Positions 19,420-28,557 of a DNA stretch of 64,000 nucleotides are shown here, one piece after another. The stretch is from positions 62,001-126,000 of the forward strand of contig CAVQJU010000008.1 in NCBI GenBank assembly GCA_963712905.1, in the 5' to 3' direction. This DNA is from CAVQJU01 sp963712905 (GTDB lineage: Bacteria; Acidobacteriota; Vicinamibacteria; Vicinamibacterales; CAVVIG01). Position numbers and translations under genes: made by a program. The first letter of the stretch is position 1; each line of letters starts with the position of its first letter. The notes under the pieces were generated by a model. That model did no database searches, was not told the origin of the DNA, and saw only the letters and a program-made list of their open reading frames with translations.

Positions 19420-20846
19420 CCGAGTCCGCCGAGCCCGGACTCTACGCCCCACAACGTCGCACCGCACTTGTTCTGACCGGCACCGGCACGGCCGGCGCCT
19501 ATCACGCCGGCGCCCTCCGCGCCCTGCACGAAGCCGGCGTCAAACTCGACATCGTCGCGGGCCGCGGCATCGGCGCCGTGTCGGCGCTGTTTGCCGCCAT
19601 CGACGGCGGGCAGAGCCTGTGGAGCGAGAAGGGCTTCTGGCAGTCGGCCGGCGTCAGATCCCTGTACGGCTGGCGTCCGGCCTTGCGCCTCGCGTTCTGG
19701 GCGGTGGTGCTTGCGGTGCTCATCGTCGCGGTCCCGCTGGCGGCGATTGCGGCCGGCGCGCTGGTGTTCCCGATCGATTTCGTCGTGCGCATGGTCGGCC
19801 TCGGCGGCGCCGCCGGCCTCACGGGCGGGTACGTGCGCCTGACGCAGCAGTTATTCGCGCCGGACGGGTTCCCAACCTGGCTGCCGCGACTCGTGGTGCT
19901 CGTTCTGGGGGCCGCCGCGCTCTTCGAGGTGCTGCGCACCCTGCTCTCCGGGAAGCGGCGGCGTCAGCGCGGGCCGTTCTGGTGGCGAGGTGTGGGATCG
20001 CCGCTGTCGTCCCGCGAGGCGGTGGAGCACAGCTGGCGGTCGTTGTGGGACCTGCTGCGGGGCGCGGCGGCGCTCAGGCAGCCGACGCCCGCGGATCTCG
20101 CGCGGCGGTATGTGGATCTCCTCGCGGACAACATCGGCCAGCCCGGGTTTCGCGAGCTGCTCGTGGCCGTCCACGACCTCGACGCGCATCGCGACCTCGT
20201 GTTCGCGCTGGTGGCCGAGCCGCGACGCCGCGATCTGGTCCGGCGGGCGAGCACGGTGGCCGCGGAGGCACGACGCGCCGAAGTGCTCGACCTCTCAGGC
20301 CCCGGGCGATCGCACCTGGCCGACGCCGTGGCCGCGTCGCTCGCCGTGCCGATCGCCACGGACCCGCACCTGCTGACATTTGCGCCGGATGCCTACTGGC
20401 GCGGCGAGACGCACCGGGTGTGCGACAGGCCCGGCAGCCTGACGCGCATCCTCGAGGAACTGGCCGACCTGGGCGTCGAGCAGGCGATCCTCGTGTCGGC
20501 TTCGCCTGAATTGCTGGGCCCACACGCGCTCGCGGCGGGCCGGCTCGACGGGAAGGGCCGGCTCGGCGAGTACCTGCAGTCCACGGAAGCGGCGGCGGTA
20601 CGCGACGCGACGCACCTCGTGGCCGCGCGCACCCCGCGGATCTCGACATTCACGATTCGTCCCGGCCACAACCCGATCGGCCCGTTCGATTTTTCCGGCG
20701 AGTACGACGACCGATCGGACCGGCGTCAGCCGCTCACGGAACTGATGGGGCAGGGGTACCAGGACGCCTACCACCAGTTCATCGAGCCGGTGCTGGGGGC
20801 GAGCGGGGACCAGGTGGGCGCCAAGAACGGAAAACGGCGAACGTAG
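19416..20846 (+). CDS. membrane patatin-like protein with lost catalytic serine
   Basis: 476 residues related to patatin-type acyl hydrolases. The oxyanion glycine loop is visible (LTGTGTAGAYHAGALRAL, residues 20-37), but the nucleophile elbow normally GxSxG reads GRGIG near residue 52, so the Ser is a Gly, and the later DGG motif is replaced by CDRPG. Two to three hydrophobic helices are inserted after residue 85 (AFWAVVLAVLIVAVPLAAIA; LPRLVVLVLGAAALFEVL). It is likely membrane-bound and catalytically inactive as a lipase; a scaffold or sensor role is inference only. The last residues and the stop are encoded in the heptad palindrome 20824-20886. Confidence 0.75.
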   Translation: MTESAEPGLYAPQRRTALVLTGTGTAGAYHAGALRALHEAGVKLDIVAGRGIGAVSALFAAIDGGQSLWSEKGFWQSAGVRSLYGWRPALRLAFWAVVLAVLIVAVPLAAIAAGALVFPIDFVVRMVGLGGAAGLTGGYVRLTQQLFAPDGFPTWLPRLVVLVLGAAALFEVLRTLLSGKRRRQRGPFWWRGVGSPLSSREAVEHSWRSLWDLLRGAAALRQPTPADLARRYVDLLADNIGQPGFRELLVAVHDLDAHRDLVFALVAEPRRRDLVRRASTVAAEARRAEVLDLSGPGRSHLADAVAASLAVPIATDPHLLTFAPDAYWRGETHRVCDRPGSLTRILEELADLGVEQAILVSASPELLGPHALAAGRLDGKGRLGEYLQSTEAAAVRDATHLVAARTPRISTFTIRPGHNPIGPFDFSGEYDDRSDRRQPLTELMGQGYQDAYHQFIEPVLGASGDQVGAKNGKRRT

Positions 20847-20886
20847 AACGGCGAGCGATTCGACGTTCTACATTCTGCGTTCTACG
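20824..20886. repeat. 63-bp heptad palindrome carrying both stop codons of a convergent pair
   Basis: Nine 7-nt units: the left half follows NGAACGG, the right half TTCTACG, its complement. The TAG of the patatin-like gene (20844-20846) and the TAG of the DHH gene (complement of 20882-20884) both lie in the array. A bidirectional terminator is likely. Confidence 0.8.
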
Positions 20887-22327
20887 TTGATTTGACTGTT
20901 TCCCGTTTCTTTTCCGGCGCGGCCGCCGCTTCGTGCAGGAACTGCGTGACGACTTCCTGCAGGCGGGCGCCGACGGACGCGGCCTCGAGCGCGCCGAACT
21001 TGTCGACGAACGCCCGCATCGGGACGACCGCTTTCGCCATGGACCGGTGCCCGCCGGCATTGCCGACGTCCGAGAAGTAGCGCCGGACGAACTCTCCCGC
21101 GTTCTTCGAGTAGCCCAGGTTCCGCACCGAGATGATGACCGTCTCGTTGACCAGTCCGGCGATGACGGTCCACTTGACGTGCTCCATCTGCAGGAAGAAG
21201 TCCGCGACGTACGGGATGAAGTCCTCGCGTTCGGTCGGTCCCAGAAACGCGCAGAACACCTGGTCAACGAGCGATCCGCCCAGGTGCGCCCGAACAACGT
21301 ACCCGAGGCGTTCGCTGGTGATTTCCGCGCCTTCCATCTTCCGAATCAGGGCCGCGTCGGCGAGCGGGTACAGGTACGAGAAGGCCTCGATGTCCACGCG
21401 ATTGGTCTGGCGATTGAAAAACAGCGTGTCCGACTTGATGGCGTAGAGCATCGCCGTCGCCGTCCGTTCCGAAATGTCGATGTCCACGGCGCGGAGGTGC
21501 TCGTTGAGGATGGTACAGGTGGACCCGTAGTCCGCGCGGATGTCCTTGAACACCGCCGTGTAGCCCGGCTGCTCGGGGTGGTGGTCGATCACGAGGTCCG
21601 CGCGATCGATGAGGCCGCCGAAATAGTGCGGCTGGACGTCCACCATCGCGACGCGGCTGTACTCCTTGACCGACGCCGGCGTCACCGCCTCGACATGGAT
21701 GTCGAGCAGGTTCAACATGCGCAGGTTTTCCGGCCGCGTGACGCCCTGGATGGCGCCGATGATGGCCGTGGTTCGCGTGCGGTGAAGGATGTTGCGCAGG
21801 GCCAGGCCGCTGGCCATCGCGTCGGGATCAGGATCGTTGTGCAGGAGGATGAGCACCCGGTCGGCGTCGCTGAAGTACCGCTGATACTGCAGCACCCGGG
21901 CGCGCGTCAGCGACCGGCTGAACTCGGTCAGGAGCGGCCCGCCGAACAGCTCGGCCATCGACAGGTACACGACGTCCGGGAAGTCGGTGTGGAACTCCTC
22001 GACCCGCTTGGCCGTGATCTGAGCGCCGACGCCCACGCCCAGGACGTAGACGAGCGTGCCGCCCGCGTCGCGCACGGCCTCCAGAATCTTCTTCAGGCTG
22101 CGCTTGCCGGTGTCTTCGATGATGATGCAGGTGCCCGGGGTCAGGTCGGCCTTGACGTAGGTTTCCGTGCGGCGAGGATCGGCAGCCACCACGTGGACGC
22201 CGCCGTCGTGCAGGCGCCGTGCGGCGGGCTTACTCTCGACGATGAACTCCACGTCGAAACCGGGCAGCAGGATTTCGTCGAGCATCCTGATGACCAGCTC
22301 GTCCTGGCAGACGGCTAGGCACCTCAT
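20882..22327 (-). CDS. DHH-family phosphoesterase with N-terminal nucleotide-binding-like domain
   Basis: 481 residues in three parts: an RCK/TrkA_N-like Rossmann domain (LAVCQDELVIRMLDEIL to about 130), a DHH domain with the metal motifs HNDPDPDAMAS near residue 160 and DHHP near 240, and a DHHA1 domain ending in GNAGGHRSMAKAVVP. Proteins of this build are thought to be cyclic-dinucleotide or nanoRNA phosphodiesterases; the substrate is not proven here. ATG 22327 is used because a TATAAT (22345-22350) covers the upstream TTG start. It is divergent from uvrB. Confidence 0.82.
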   Translation of the reverse strand: MRCLAVCQDELVIRMLDEILLPGFDVEFIVESKPAARRLHDGGVHVVAADPRRTETYVKADLTPGTCIIIEDTGKRSLKKILEAVRDAGGTLVYVLGVGVGAQITAKRVEEFHTDFPDVVYLSMAELFGGPLLTEFSRSLTRARVLQYQRYFSDADRVLILLHNDPDPDAMASGLALRNILHRTRTTAIIGAIQGVTRPENLRMLNLLDIHVEAVTPASVKEYSRVAMVDVQPHYFGGLIDRADLVIDHHPEQPGYTAVFKDIRADYGSTCTILNEHLRAVDIDISERTATAMLYAIKSDTLFFNRQTNRVDIEAFSYLYPLADAALIRKMEGAEITSERLGYVVRAHLGGSLVDQVFCAFLGPTEREDFIPYVADFFLQMEHVKWTVIAGLVNETVIISVRNLGYSKNAGEFVRRYFSDVGNAGGHRSMAKAVVPMRAFVDKFGALEAASVGARLQEVVTQFLHEAAAAPEKKRETVKST

Positions 22328-22344
22328 GGGCGTACCAACCGCCA

Positions 22345-22350
22345 ATTATA
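22345..22350 (-). promoter_or_regulatory. -10 box of the DHH gene
   Basis: A perfect TATAAT on the minus strand, 17 nt before ATG 22327, implying a leader of about 10 nt. No -35 match is seen. Confidence 0.5.
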
Positions 22351-22393
22351 CGCTTGCGCCGCCGCCCGTGCTTCGGATGAACCGGCCCGTTCA

Positions 22394-22402
22394 TGGTACG
22401 AT
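22394..22402 (+). promoter_or_regulatory. putative extended -10 of uvrB
   Basis: TGGTACGAT ends 10 nt before the uvrB ATG, so the transcript would start 2-4 nt before the start codon. No LexA-like box was recognised. Confidence 0.45.
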
Positions 22403-22412
22403 ATCTGTTTCC

Positions 22413-24437
22413 ATGCCTTCGGTGTACGACCGCTTCACTCTCGTCTCCGATTTCGAGCTCGCCGGCGACCAGGCGCGCGCCATCGGGGAGCTCACCGAGG
22501 GACTCGATCGGGGCGACCGCCACCAGGTGCTGCTCGGCGTGACCGGCTCCGGCAAGACGTTCACGATGGCCCAGACCATCGCCCGCGTGAACCGCCCGAC
22601 GCTGGTCATGGTCCACAACAAGACGCTGGCGGCGCAGCTGTTCCAGGAGTTCCGGCGCTTCTTCCCCGACAACGCCGTCGAGTACTTCGTCAGCTACTAC
22701 GACTATTACCAGCCGGAAGCCTACGTCCCGGCGACCGACTCGTACATCGAGAAAGAGGCGACGATCAACGAGGAAATCGACCGGATGCGCCTGTCGGCGA
22801 CGCGGTCGCTCTTCGAACGCCGCGACGTCATCATCGTCGCCAGCGTCTCGTGCATCTACGGCCTGGGCGCGCCGGAGGCGTACTACGGCATGATGCTGCC
22901 GCTCGAACGGGGACAGGCGATCGGGCGGGACCAGATCCTGCGGAAGCTGGTCGAGATCCAGTACGAGCGGAACGACCACGACTTCGCGCGCGGAACCTTT
23001 CGCGTCCGAGGCGATGTCGTGGACGTGTACCCTTCGTACGAAGAAATCGGCGTGCGTATCGAGCTGTTCGGCGACCAGGTGGACGAGTTGATCACGTTCG
23101 ATCCGCTGACGGGCCGGACGCTGAAGCGGCACGACAAGGTGGCGATCTTCCCCAAGTCGCACTTCGTGGCGCCTCGCGAGCGCACGAAGGCCGCCGTCGA
23201 GACGATCAAGGCGGAACTGGTGGAGTATCGCTCGAGGCTCGAATCGGAAGGCAAGCTCCTCGAGGCCCAGCGCGTGCATCAGCGGACCATGTTCGATCTC
23301 GAGATGATCAATGAGATCGGCTACTGCCACGGGATCGAGAACTACGCGCGGCATCTGACGGGCCGCGCGCCCGGGGACCCGCCGCCGACGCTGCTCGACT
23401 ATCTGCCAGAGGATGCGCTCCTCATCGTGGACGAAAGCCACCAGACGGTCCCGCAGGTGCGCGGCATGTACTTCGGCGATCGGTCGCGCAAGGAAGTGCT
23501 GGTCGCCTACGGGTTCCGGCTGCCGTCCGCGCTCGACAACCGGCCGCTCAACTTCGCCGAGTGGGAAGCGCGGGTCGGACAGGTGGTCTACGTCTCGGCG
23601 ACGCCCGGCCCATACGAGCTGTCGAAGTCGCAGGGCGTCGTCGTCGAGCAGATCATCCGGCCGACCGGCCTCATCGATCCGCCGATTGACGTCCGGCCCG
23701 TGAAGGGACAGGTCGACGACCTGCTCCAGGAGATCCGGGAGCGCGTCGCGCGGCGGGAGCGCGTGCTGGTGACCACGCTGACCAAGCGGATGGCCGAAGA
23801 CCTGACGCAGTACTACCAGGAGCTCGGCGTCCGCGTCCGCTATCTGCACTCGGACATCGAGACGCTCGAGCGGGTGGAGATTCTCCGCGATCTGCGCCGC
23901 GGTGAGTTCGACGTCCTGGTCGGGATCAACCTGCTCCGGGAGGGGCTGGATCTGCCCGAGGTGTCGCTGGTCGCCATCCTGGACGCGGACAAGGAAGGGT
24001 TCCTGCGATCGGCCGGGTCGTTGATTCAGACATCCGGGCGCGCCGCGCGCAACGTCAACGGGCGCGTCATCATGTACGCCGACAAGACGACCGACTCGAT
24101 GCGGGCCGCGATGTCCGAAACCGGGCGCCGGCGCGCGATCCAGGAAGCGTACAACCAGGAGCACGGGATCACCCCGCAGTCCATCATCAAGCAGATAGAC
24201 GACGTCATGTCGAGCGTGTACGAGCGGGATTACATGACGCCGGCCACCTCGCTCACCGACGGATTGGAACAGTTCAAGACGCAGGCCGACCTGGACCGGC
24301 ACATCGCGTCGCTGCGGGACGACATGAAGGCGGCGGCCGCGAATCTGGACTTCGAGAAGGCCGCGGCCCTTCGCGATACGATCAAGCGCCTGCGCAATCC
24401 CGAGCTGCAGCTGCCTCGCGCGGCCCGGAGGCCCTGA
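22413..24437 (+). CDS. uvrB: excinuclease ABC subunit B
   Basis: Damage-verifying helicase-like subunit of nucleotide excision repair. 674 residues with Walker A GVTGSGKTFTMA near 45, the beta-hairpin region YYDYYQPEAYVP near 94, the DESH box (VDESHQTVPQ) near 337, helicase motifs V and VI (GINLLREGLDLPEV, QTSGRAARNVNG) and a C-terminal UVR domain (DMKAAAANLDFEKAAALRD) that contacts UvrC. ATG 22413 gives MPSVYDRFTLVSDFE, the usual start. mlaE follows after 4 nt. Confidence 0.97.
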   Translation: MPSVYDRFTLVSDFELAGDQARAIGELTEGLDRGDRHQVLLGVTGSGKTFTMAQTIARVNRPTLVMVHNKTLAAQLFQEFRRFFPDNAVEYFVSYYDYYQPEAYVPATDSYIEKEATINEEIDRMRLSATRSLFERRDVIIVASVSCIYGLGAPEAYYGMMLPLERGQAIGRDQILRKLVEIQYERNDHDFARGTFRVRGDVVDVYPSYEEIGVRIELFGDQVDELITFDPLTGRTLKRHDKVAIFPKSHFVAPRERTKAAVETIKAELVEYRSRLESEGKLLEAQRVHQRTMFDLEMINEIGYCHGIENYARHLTGRAPGDPPPTLLDYLPEDALLIVDESHQTVPQVRGMYFGDRSRKEVLVAYGFRLPSALDNRPLNFAEWEARVGQVVYVSATPGPYELSKSQGVVVEQIIRPTGLIDPPIDVRPVKGQVDDLLQEIRERVARRERVLVTTLTKRMAEDLTQYYQELGVRVRYLHSDIETLERVEILRDLRRGEFDVLVGINLLREGLDLPEVSLVAILDADKEGFLRSAGSLIQTSGRAARNVNGRVIMYADKTTDSMRAAMSETGRRRAIQEAYNQEHGITPQSIIKQIDDVMSSVYERDYMTPATSLTDGLEQFKTQADLDRHIASLRDDMKAAAANLDFEKAAALRDTIKRLRNPELQLPRAARRP

Positions 24438-24441
24438 CCGC

Positions 24442-25215
24442 GTGTTCCCGTTTCTCACACGCCCGGTGAAGCAGATCGCCTTTGAAGTCCAGGCGTACGT
24501 GCGGCTTGTCATCGCGTCGCTGCGGGGCGCGGTCACGCCGCCGATCTATCGTCACGACATCATCGAACAGTTCGACACCCTGGGCTTCGGGTCGTTGACC
24601 GTCGTCCTGCTCACGGGGCTGTTCACCGGCGCCGCGCTCGCGTCGCAGACGGGCATCACCCTCGATCAGTTCGGCGCGCGGCCGCTCGTCGGGCGCCTTG
24701 TGAGCGCGTCGATGGTGATCGAGCTCGGTCCGGTGCTGACGGCGCTGATGCTGACCGGACGCATCGGCTCGGGGATTGCCGCCGAGCTGGGCTCGATGGT
24801 CGTGACCGATCAGATCAACGCGCTCCGGGCGCTGGGGACCGATCCCATCCGCAAGCTCGTCGTGCCGCGGATGCTGGCGGGGCTGTTCATGGCGCCGGCG
24901 CTGACGATCATCTCCGACCTCATGGGCATCTTCGGCGGCTGGGTGGTGGCCCGGTTCCAGCTGCAGGTGTCGAGCGCGCTCTACTGGTCGTCGGTCACCG
25001 ATGTGCTGTACGTCCAGGACCTTTATCAGGGCCTGATCAAGCCGTTCGTCTTCGGCTTCCTGATCGTGACGATCGCCTGTTATGTCGGCCTCCGCACCAG
25101 CGGCGGCACGCAGGGCGTCGGGAAGGCGACGACCATCGCAGTCGTCGCCGGCTCGGTCGCCGTCATCGCGGCCGACTTCTTTGTCACTCAGTTCCTGGTC
25201 TGGGCGATCTACTGA
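24442..25215 (+). CDS. mlaE: MlaE-family ABC transporter permease
   Basis: Integral membrane part of an Mla-type phospholipid transporter. The 257-residue protein has five to six hydrophobic segments and the MlaE signature region ELGPVLTALMLTGRIGSGIA followed by ELGSMVVTDQINALRALGTD. GTG 24442 is the only start near the uvrB stop. The TGA overlaps the mlaF ATG (TGATG). With mlaF and mlaD it would form the inner-membrane complex moving lipids between membranes. Confidence 0.9.
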   Translation: MFPFLTRPVKQIAFEVQAYVRLVIASLRGAVTPPIYRHDIIEQFDTLGFGSLTVVLLTGLFTGAALASQTGITLDQFGARPLVGRLVSASMVIELGPVLTALMLTGRIGSGIAAELGSMVVTDQINALRALGTDPIRKLVVPRMLAGLFMAPALTIISDLMGIFGGWVVARFQLQVSSALYWSSVTDVLYVQDLYQGLIKPFVFGFLIVTIACYVGLRTSGGTQGVGKATTIAVVAGSVAVIAADFFVTQFLVWAIY

Positions 25216-26046
25216 TGGAGACGGCGCGCGACATCCTCAACGAGCCTGGCGCCCCCGTGGTCGTCTTCGACCGCGTCAAGCTGGCGTTCGACGAGAAGGT
25301 CGTGCTGCGCGACCTGAGCTTCACGCTCCTCAAGGGCCACACGAAGATCATCCTCGGCGCGAGCGGTTCGGGGAAGTCCACGATCCTGAAAATCATCACA
25401 GGGCTGCTGCGCTCGGATGCCGGCGTCGTGTGGGTGAACGGGCAGCGGGTGGATCAGCTCAACGAGGCGCAGTTGATGGACGTCCGCGACGACCTGGGCC
25501 TGATCTTCCAGGAGGGCGCGCTTTTCGATTCGTTGACCGTTCGGGAAAACGTCGGTTACAAGTACCTACGAGGAAACCGACATGCCGCTCGAGCAGGTAG
25601 ACGGCCGCGTGAAAGAGGTGCTCGGGTTCATCGGACTGGTCGAGCACATGGACAAGATGCCGTCGGAGTTGTCCGGCGGCCAGCGGCGCCGGGTGGCCAT
25701 TGCCCGCGCGATGGCGTTCAAGCCGCGTATTCTGCTCTACGACGAAGCGACGACGGGCCTCGATCCTATTACCGCGATCACGGTGAATGACGAGGTCATC
25801 AAGCTCCGGGATCTCGAGGGCGTCTCGTCGATTGTCGTGACCCATCAGCTTCGCGACGCGTTCTACGTCGCGACGCACATGGCCGCGCGCGACGCGTCCG
25901 GCCAGGTGCGCGTGGTGCCCGCGACGCCGGAGAAGTGCGAGGAAGCGGAGTTCATCATGCTCAAGGACGGGCTGATCTGCTTCGAAGGCACCGCGGACGA
26001 ACTGCGGCGCGCTACGGATCCGTATCTCCAGACGTTCCTCTCCTGA
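25215..26046 (+). CDS. mlaF: MlaF-family ABC transporter ATPase, one frameshift
   Basis: ATPase of the Mla transporter. Walker A GASGSGKST near residue 52, Q loop in LIFQEGALFDSLTVRENVGY, then after a +1 frame change the signature LSGGQRRRVAIARAM, Walker B ILLYDEATTGLDP and the H loop VVTHQLRDAF. The break is at about 25565: reading one C less in tacctac restores YYEETDMPLEQVDGRV, the expected continuation, and gives 276 residues. The rest is intact, so a sequencing error is more likely than a dead gene because MlaE and MlaD on both sides are complete. Confidence 0.88.
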
Positions 26047-26056
26047 GGATTTTGAT

Positions 26057-27097
26057 ATGCCTCGAACGCGTTCCCTGGCCTGGTCGGAATTGAAGCTCGG
26101 CGTGCTCGTGATCGTCGCGTTGACCATCGCGGCCGCGACGATTTTCGCGGTGATGGGCAGCCGCGGCTTCGTCTGGCAGCGCTATTCCCTGAAGACGCGA
26201 TTCACCAACGTCGCCGGGCTGAAGGCGGGGTCGCCGGTGCGGGTGGCAGGCATGGAAATCGGCAGCGTCACCGACGTCGTCTTTGCCGGCGACCAGGTGG
26301 ACGTCATCATGGAGCTGAACAAGGAGGTCCGCCCGCGGGTGACGACGGCGTCGACCGCGGTCCTCGGGTCGGTGTCCCTGCTCGGCCTGGGCGCCGTGGA
26401 CATCACCGCCTCGTCGGCCGGGACGCCGATTCCGGAATGGGGCTACGTGCCGACGGGCAAGTCGGCGGCGGCGCTGTCGGATGTGACCAACCAGGCGCAG
26501 GAGGGCATCTCGGAGCTCACCGGCCTCATCAAGGACATGCGCGGCGGGCGCGGTACGGTCGGCAAGCTGATGACGGATCAGCAGCTGTACGACGAACTCC
26601 ACAAGTTCGTGGCCACGGCCGGCGAGGTCACGCGGACCCTCCGGACGGGGCGGGGGACGGCGGGGCGCCTGATCAACGATCCCAGGATTGCCAACTCGCT
26701 CGAAGCCTCGCTCAGGAACCTCGAGGACATGACGCGCCGGATCAACGCCGGGGAGGGAAGCCTGGGCACGCTGCTCAAGGACGACGCGTTTGCCGCGTCG
26801 TTGACGGGGGCGACGACCAACCTCCGGACGCTCACCGATCGCATCAACAAGGGCGAGGGAACTGCCGGAAAGCTGATAACCGATGCGGCCCTGTACAACC
26901 AGCTCAACTCGCTCACCCAGCGGTTCGATCAGCTGTTGAACAGGCTGAACGACGGCGAGGGCACGGCCGGACAGCTGCTGAAAGACAAGCAGTTGTATGA
27001 GAACATGAACGGTGTGGTCGTCGACCTGCGCACGCTGGTCGATGCGATCAAGAAGGATCCGAAGAAATATCTGAATGTGAAGGTCAGTATTTTCTAG
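26057..27097 (+). CDS. mlaD: MlaD/MCE-domain substrate-binding protein with tandem glycine-rich repeats
   Basis: Periplasmic lipid-binding partner of MlaEF anchored by one N-terminal helix (LGVLVIVALTIAAATIFAVM). The MCE domain spans residues 38-120 (VAGLKAGSPVRVAGMEIGSV). The C-terminal half has about five copies of a degenerate motif GxGTxGxLxxDxxLxxxL (near 160, 200, 235, 265 and 300), as in longer MCE proteins where it forms helices. 346 residues; 10 nt after mlaF. The stop is followed at once by a short heptad array. Confidence 0.88.
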   Translation: MPRTRSLAWSELKLGVLVIVALTIAAATIFAVMGSRGFVWQRYSLKTRFTNVAGLKAGSPVRVAGMEIGSVTDVVFAGDQVDVIMELNKEVRPRVTTASTAVLGSVSLLGLGAVDITASSAGTPIPEWGYVPTGKSAAALSDVTNQAQEGISELTGLIKDMRGGRGTVGKLMTDQQLYDELHKFVATAGEVTRTLRTGRGTAGRLINDPRIANSLEASLRNLEDMTRRINAGEGSLGTLLKDDAFAASLTGATTNLRTLTDRINKGEGTAGKLITDAALYNQLNSLTQRFDQLLNRLNDGEGTAGQLLKDKQLYENMNGVVVDLRTLVDAIKKDPKKYLNVKVSIF

Positions 27098-27118
27098 GGT
27101 TCACGGTTCACGGTTCGG
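27098..27118 (+). repeat. heptad array GGTTCAC x3
   Basis: Three 7-nt units directly after the mlaD stop, reverse complement of the hisS-aspS unit. Its last unit supplies part of the Shine-Dalgarno (ggagg) of the next gene. Confidence 0.75.
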
Positions 27119-27127
27119 AGGTGCACA

Positions 27128-27403
27128 ATGGCGCGCGATGATGGGGCGGGAGCTGGGAGTGTCGTGCTCGCGTTTCTGGTTGGCGCCGTCGCGGGTGCGG
27201 CGGTGGCTCTGTTGTATGCGCCCGCGACCGGCGAGGAGACGCGCGACTTTCTGAGCGAGAAAGCGCGCGAAGGGCGCGACCGCGCGGCCAGGGCGGCCGA
27301 ACGGGGGCGTCAGGCGGTCAAGGAAGGGCGCGAGAACCTGACGAGCGCGATCGACCGCGGGCGCGAGGCGTTTCAGCAGGCCCGGGGCGGAGATACCGCG
27401 TGA
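27128..27403 (+). CDS. YtxH-domain small membrane protein
   Basis: 91 residues: a hydrophobic glycine-rich N-terminal segment (VVLAFLVGAVAGAAVALLYAP) followed by TGEETRDFLSEKA and a charged amphipathic helix rich in Arg, Glu and Ala. This is the pattern of YtxH/DUF883-type envelope or stress proteins. Shine-Dalgarno ggagg lies 7 nt before the ATG. It overlaps the next gene by 4 nt (GTGA). Function unknown. Confidence 0.75.
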   Translation: MARDDGAGAGSVVLAFLVGAVAGAAVALLYAPATGEETRDFLSEKAREGRDRAARAAERGRQAVKEGRENLTSAIDRGREAFQQARGGDTA

Positions 27404-27819
27404 ACACATGGTCGGTCGTGTTCCTCGGCGTTATCGCCGTCGCCACGCTGGCGACGGCGGTCGTGCAGATCTCGCTGCTCGTCGCCGCCGGACGCCTGGC
27501 GCGGCAGATGGGGCGGTTCGTTGACGACCTCGATCGCGAGATCAAGCCGATCATCGGTCACCTCAACTCGGTGTCGCGCGATGCCTCGCGGGCGGCCGCC
27601 ATGGCGGTGTCCCAGGTCGAGCGCGTGGACGCGCTCGTCTCGGATGTCGCCTCGAAAATCGATCAGACGATCACCACGATTCACTCGGCGATCGTCACCC
27701 CGGCCCGCGAGGGCCGCGCATGGATCATGGGATTTCAAGCCGTGATGGCCGCGATCCGCGAGTTTCGGAGCTCGCCGCGCGCTCGTACCCGCGACGAAGA
27801 AGACGGGCTCTTCATTTAG
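27400..27819 (+). CDS. DUF948-like membrane-anchored coiled-coil protein
   Basis: 139 residues with one N-terminal membrane helix (VVFLGVIAVATLATAVVQIS) and a long predicted helix to about residue 115, ending in a charged tail. It looks like the DUF948 proteins that often accompany YtxH proteins. The pair follows mlaD and may serve the envelope, but no activity is known. Confidence 0.65.
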   Translation: MNTWSVVFLGVIAVATLATAVVQISLLVAAGRLARQMGRFVDDLDREIKPIIGHLNSVSRDASRAAAMAVSQVERVDALVSDVASKIDQTITTIHSAIVTPAREGRAWIMGFQAVMAAIREFRSSPRARTRDEEDGLFI

Positions 27820-27861
27820 ATTTGGCAACAGGTTGCCCGGTGTCGTGAGATTATCCTACCC

Positions 27862-28557
27862 GTGACCGAGGCCGAGGCCGGCGCCGGGGATATTCCGTGG
27901 CCGCCTGACGAGTGGCGCGCCATGCAGGGCCAGGCGTCGATTTGGCGCGCGAAGCGGCAGGCCCGCCCGGATGCGGGCACACTCTTCCTCCTCGACGGCG
28001 CCAGCTGCTCGGGCAAGAGCACGCTGGTCGATCGGCTGACCGCCGATCCCACTCTGCCAATCGATCTGATCCCGCGCTGTTCCACCCGCGAACGGCGACC
28101 TGACGATCAGCCCCGGCGCGAGTATCTGTTCGTGTCGCGCGACGCGTTCGTCGACCTGGCGCGCGCCGGCGGGTTCATCGAATATCGCGACTTCCAGTTC
28201 GGGATGAGCTATGGCCTGCCATGGGCGGAGGCGTTCGCTCCGCTCCTCGAAGGCCGGCACGGGCTGGCGGTCATCAACCTCGGCAATGTGCGCTACGTGA
28301 AGGCGCTGCTGCCAGAGGCAGTCACAATCCTGGTCGATGCGCCTCTCGCGTCCATCCGCCAGCGGCTCATCGCGCGCGGGGTCAATACACCGGAGCAGAT
28401 CGAGGAGCGCCTGACCAACGCGGCACGTGTCGAGGCCTACCGCCCCTACTACGACTACGTGGTCAGGAACGACGACGGCACGCTGAGCTCCGCGGAAGAC
28501 TTTCTCCGCTCGCTCGTCCTCTCGCGTACGTCGCACGAGAATTCCCGCTTGGTGTAG
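27862..28557 (+). CDS. guanylate-kinase-like P-loop protein
   Basis: 231 residues. A P-loop DGASCSGKST lies near residue 45, followed by a guanylate-kinase-like layout (STRERRPDDQPRREYLFVSR, FIEYRDFQFGMSYGLP, VILVDAPLASIRQRL as the lid region). It resembles guanylate kinase or PhnN-type ribose bisphosphokinase, but the N-terminal extension and weak lid make the substrate uncertain. GTG 27862 is the likely start; TTATCCT 4-10 nt upstream may be its -10. The TAG stop is the beginning of the double hairpin 28554-28607. Confidence 0.6.
   Translation: MTEAEAGAGDIPWPPDEWRAMQGQASIWRAKRQARPDAGTLFLLDGASCSGKSTLVDRLTADPTLPIDLIPRCSTRERRPDDQPRREYLFVSRDAFVDLARAGGFIEYRDFQFGMSYGLPWAEAFAPLLEGRHGLAVINLGNVRYVKALLPEAVTILVDAPLASIRQRLIARGVNTPEQIEERLTNAARVEAYRPYYDYVVRNDDGTLSSAEDFLRSLVLSRTSHENSRLV

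Noticed and set aside
22230..24536. Long minus-strand frame opposite uvrB.
   Set aside because: Low-complexity His/Arg/Asp-rich translation typical of antisense GC-rich DNA; uvrB is certain.
25560..25590. Programmed ribosomal frameshift in mlaF.
   Set aside because: No slippery heptamer or downstream structure; one base deletion explains it and similar breaks occur elsewhere.
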